From Chryseobacterium indicum (lineage in GTDB: Bacteria > Bacteroidota > Bacteroidia > Flavobacteriales > Weeksellaceae): a stretch of 64,000 bases of DNA. Where the stretch lies: contig NZ_JACSGT010000001.1 in assembly GCF_021504595.1 (NCBI RefSeq), positions 992,001 to 1,056,000 on the forward strand, read 5' to 3'. Shown here one piece after another: positions 61,290-64,000 of the stretch; positions within the stretch are counted from its first letter, which is position 1, and each line of letters starts with the position of its first letter. Position numbers and translations under genes: made by a program. The notes beneath the pieces are model-generated. The model was not told the origin of the DNA, did no database searches, and saw only the letters and a program-made list of their open reading frames with translations.

Positions 61290-64000
61290 TTACATATAAG
61301 CTTCAATCGGCTCACAGGTACAAACTAAGTTTCTGTCTCCGTAAGCTTCGTCCACTCTGGAGACTGTAGCGAAGAATTTGTGGTCTCTTACCCAATCTAA
61401 AGGATAAGCTGCCTTTTCTCTGCTGTATGGTTTATCCCAGGAATCGGAGATTACCAATTGTTCCGTGTGAGGAGCGTTTTTCAATACGTTGTTGGCTGCA
61501 TCTGCTTCACCATTTGCAATCTCATCAATTTCCTGTTTGATGGCAATTAAAGCTTCTGCAAAACGGTCGATTTCAGATTTGCTTTCAGATTCTGTCGGCT
61601 CAATCATTAAAGTTCCTGCAACCGGGAAAGAAACCGTAGGAGCGTGGAAACCATAGTCCATCAATCTTTTCGCCACATCAGCAACTTCAATTCCTAAAGA
61701 TTTGAACTGTCTGAAATCTACGATACATTCATGGGCAACTCTTCCGTTTTCGTTTGAATATAAAATCGGGAAATGCTCTGCTAAAATTTCTTTTAAATAA
61801 TTTGCATTTAAAATAGCATGTTCCGTTGATTTTTTCAATCCTGAATTTCCTAGCATTTTAATATAAGCATAAGAAATATTCAGAATTAAACCTGAACCAT
61901 AAGGCGCTGCTGAAATACCTTCAATTGCGTCTTTTGATCCGATTCTGATATTGGCATTGGAAGGTAAGAAAGGAACTAAGTGTTTAGCCACACAAATCGG
62001 GCCAACTCCGGGACCTCCGCCTCCGTGAGGAATTGCGAAAGTTTTATGTAAGTTTAAGTGACAAACGTCTGCTCCGATGTTTCCGGGACTGGTATATCCA
62101 ACCTGAGCGTTCATGTTGGCTCCGTCCATATAAACCTGTCCTCCGTGTTCGTGAATCAAAGCGGTAATTTCTTTAATGTTGGCATCGAAGAATCCGTATG
62201 TAGATGGATATGTGATCATTACGCAAGAAAGATTTTCAGAATGCTGTTCTGTTTTTGCTTTTAAATCTTCGAAATCGATTTCTCCGTTCTCAAGGTTTTT
62301 AACCACAATAATCTTCATTCCTGCCATTGCTGCAGAAGCAGGGTTGGTTCCGTGTGCAGACTGAGGAATCAATACAACGTTTCTGTGACCTTCACCTCTT
62401 GAAATGTGATATTCTCTGATGACCATCAATCCTGCGTATTCTCCCTGAGCTCCGGAATTCGGCTGAAGAGAAGTTCCTGCAAAACCTGTGATTTTAGCTA
62501 AATCTTTCTCCAGTTCACGGATCATTTCCTGATAACCTCCCGCCTGATCAACCGGTACAAACGGATGAACAGAACCCCAATTGTCCCATGAAAGCGGTAA
62601 CATCTGCGTTGCTGCGTTCAGTTTCATCGTACAGGAACCTAAAGAAATCATTGAGTGGGTCAGCGATAAATCTTTTCTTTCCAGACGTTTGATGTAACGC
62701 ATCAATTCTGTTTCCGTATGGTATTTGTTGAATACTTCTTCCGTAAGAATTTCGTCTTTTCTTAAATTCTCTTCCGGAATGCTGTATCCTTCTTTAATTT
62801 CTAGTTTGAAAGTCTGCTTGTCTTTGAACTGGGCAAAAGAAGCCATCAGATAATTTAATTTATCCAATGTTGTACTTTCGTTGATCGCAATACTTACAAC
62901 GCCTTCCGTGAAGTAGTTTAAGTTTAATTTGTGATCAAGCATCATTCTCATCAGTCTTCCTTTCTCATCTTCATTCATTGTGATTTTTACCGTATCAAAG
63001 ATCGGTTCTTCCACGATTTCATATCCTAAAGCTTTCAGGCCTCCCTTCAAAGCATTGGCTTTAAAATGAATCTGATCTGCGATGTAATTTAATCCTTTCG
63101 GACCGTGGTAAACAGCGTACATTCCTGCCATAACAGCTAAAAGAACCTGAGCGGTACAGATGTTTGAAGTCGCTCTTTCTCTCTTAATGTGCTGTTCTCT
63201 CGTCTGTAAAGCCATTCTTAAAGCACGTCTTCCGTACATATCCTGAGAAACCCCGATAATTCTTCCCGGAATATCTCTCTTATAATCTTCCTTACAAGAG
63301 AAAAATGCTGCGTGAGGACCGCCATAACCTAATGGAATACCAAATCTCTGCGTTGTTCCCACTGCACAGTCTGCGCCCATTGAAGCCGGAGATTTTAATT
63401 TCACCAAAGCCATCGGATCACAGGCAACAACTACCTGAAGATCTAATTTTTTATATTCTACGATGTTTTCTGTATAATCTAAAACAATTCCGTTTTTCCC
63501 GGGATATTGTAATAAAACTCCGAAGTAAGAACCGTCAAACTCATGCGTTTTGTGATCTCCTTCTACAATTTCGATCTCAAGACCTTCTGCTTTTGTTTTT
63601 AATACAGAAACCGTTTGAGGAAGAACAAGATCGGAAACGAAGAATTTGTTTGCTCCCGCTTTTTTCTGATCCTTCGTTCTGTTATTGAAGAACATATGCA
63701 TTGCTTCTGCAGCCGCAGTAGATTCATCCAGTAATGAAGCGTTTGCCAGAGCAAAACCTGTAAGATCACACACCACAGTCTGGAAATTAAGAAGAGCTTC
63801 CAGTCTTCCCTGTGCAATTTCCGCCTGATATGGAGTGTAAGCGGTGTACCAGCTCGGATTTTCAAAGATATTTCTCTGAATTGCCGATGGCAGCAAAGTG
63901 TTGTGATATCCGAACCCGATGTAGCTTGTATAATCAGTGTTTTTCGATGCTAATTCCTTAGAATGGATCAGCATTTCGTATTCTGAAAGCGGTTCTGAGA
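61290..64000 (-). CDS. gcvP: Glycine dehydrogenase (decarboxylating), P-protein; 5' end beyond window
   Basis: The P-protein of the glycine cleavage system, which decarboxylates glycine with pyridoxal phosphate and passes the aminomethyl group to the H-protein. The frame continues past the first visible Met (63974) to the window edge (SEPLSEYEM), so about 50-60 N-terminal residues are missing. The two-domain layout is complete: N-half from YIGFGYHNTLLP to about residue 420, C-half with the PLP Lys in NLHKTFAIPHGGGGPG and a SAHGTNPASAAMAGM motif. Length about 900 of the usual 950. An IS3 element ends just beyond its stop codon. Confidence 0.95.
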   Translation of the reverse strand, partial: SEPLSEYEMLIHSKELASKNTDYTSYIGFGYHNTLLPSAIQRNIFENPSWYTAYTPYQAEIAQGRLEALLNFQTVVCDLTGFALANASLLDESTAAAEAMHMFFNNRTKDQKKAGANKFFVSDLVLPQTVSVLKTKAEGLEIEIVEGDHKTHEFDGSYFGVLLQYPGKNGIVLDYTENIVEYKKLDLQVVVACDPMALVKLKSPASMGADCAVGTTQRFGIPLGYGGPHAAFFSCKEDYKRDIPGRIIGVSQDMYGRRALRMALQTREQHIKRERATSNICTAQVLLAVMAGMYAVYHGPKGLNYIADQIHFKANALKGGLKALGYEIVEEPIFDTVKITMNEDEKGRLMRMMLDHKLNLNYFTEGVVSIAINESTTLDKLNYLMASFAQFKDKQTFKLEIKEGYSIPEENLRKDEILTEEVFNKYHTETELMRYIKRLERKDLSLTHSMISLGSCTMKLNAATQMLPLSWDNWGSVHPFVPVDQAGGYQEMIRELEKDLAKITGFAGTSLQPNSGAQGEYAGLMVIREYHISRGEGHRNVVLIPQSAHGTNPASAAMAGMKIIVVKNLENGEIDFEDLKAKTEQHSENLSCVMITYPSTYGFFDANIKEITALIHEHGGQVYMDGANMNAQVGYTSPGNIGADVCHLNLHKTFAIPHGGGGPGVGPICVAKHLVPFLPSNANIRIGSKDAIEGISAAPYGSGLILNISYAYIKMLGNSGLKKSTEHAILNANYLKEILAEHFPILYSNENGRVAHECIVDFRQFKSLGIEVADVAKRLMDYGFHAPTVSFPVAGTLMIEPTESESKSEIDRFAEALIAIKQEIDEIANGEADAANNVLKNAPHTEQLVISDSWDKPYSREKAAYPLDWVRDHKFFATVSRVDEAYGDRNLVCTCEPIEAYM

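Noticed and set aside
63305..63688. Plus-strand frame of 127 codons inside gcvP
   Set aside because: Lies wholly opposite a conserved enzyme; low-complexity shadow composition.

Overview
The window looks like chromosome of a low-GC member of the Bacteroidota, most likely a Chryseobacterium-type flavobacterium (Weeksellaceae). The reasons are secreted proteins with type IX secretion (T9SS) C-terminal domains, A-rich leaders instead of strong Shine-Dalgarno sites, promoters of the TTG-N19-TAnnTTTG type (clear before the cytoplasmic tpx), a miniature TonB-plug-like protein, and dense intergenic hairpin repeats. Genus is inference; no 16S gene is present.

Layout. 1-5.35 kb: a tandem array of 286-bp structured repeats and a second, inverted cluster of the same family flank four small genes. 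5.35-8.9 kb: secreted thiol peroxidase, a GapN-type dehydrogenase with an altered active site, and an alpha/beta hydrolase. 8.95-13.7 kb: two paralogous ECF sigma factor/membrane-protein pairs on either side of a secreted thermolysin-like protease; the same promoter-like motif with the same spacing precedes both sigma genes and the protease. 13.7-15.8 kb: SanA/YdcF-like protein and an S41 lipoprotein protease. 15.96-17.42 kb: a complete IS with target duplication. 17.7-23.2 kb: metallo-hydrolase, small acetyltransferase, secreted protein, and an AraC regulator followed by aldo/keto reductase and MFS exporter with repeated operator-like sites. 23.3-24.9 kb: two secreted proteins.

25.1-30.2 kb is the most interesting locus. 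An FkbH-like HAD/GNAT enzyme, an acyl carrier protein, an MBOAT acyltransferase and a membrane-anchored SGNH-like protein form one minus-strand operon. This suggests that a three-carbon acyl unit is built on a carrier protein and exported onto a surface molecule. An IS1-family element sits exactly between the first two genes; removing it and one 8-bp target copy restores an ATGA stop/start overlap.

30.4-41.3 kb: second thiol peroxidase, DUF763 protein, Crp-like regulator, a run of VOC and SRPBCC small-domain proteins, a third sigma-factor operon, a J-domain protein and a 51-residue Cys-rich protein. 41.5-46.5 kb: tRNA-Arg(TCG), an outer-membrane beta-barrel protein and a very large TPR protein. 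46.7-55.5 kb: amino acid permease operon, SPFH protein, dGTPase, a Nei/Fpg-like glycosylase with an altered zinc finger, and lipoproteins. 56.1-59.8 kb: a 26-residue membrane peptide with its own promoter and terminator, a frameshifted AAA ATPase, and SUKH, TPR-like and leucine-rich-repeat proteins resembling an immunity or accessory island. 59.9-61.3 kb: an intact IS3-family element next to gcvP, which runs off the right edge.

Starts given by the longest frame were moved where a later ATG fits the family better; each case is stated. No similarity search could be run, so family names rest on motifs and overall sequence character.
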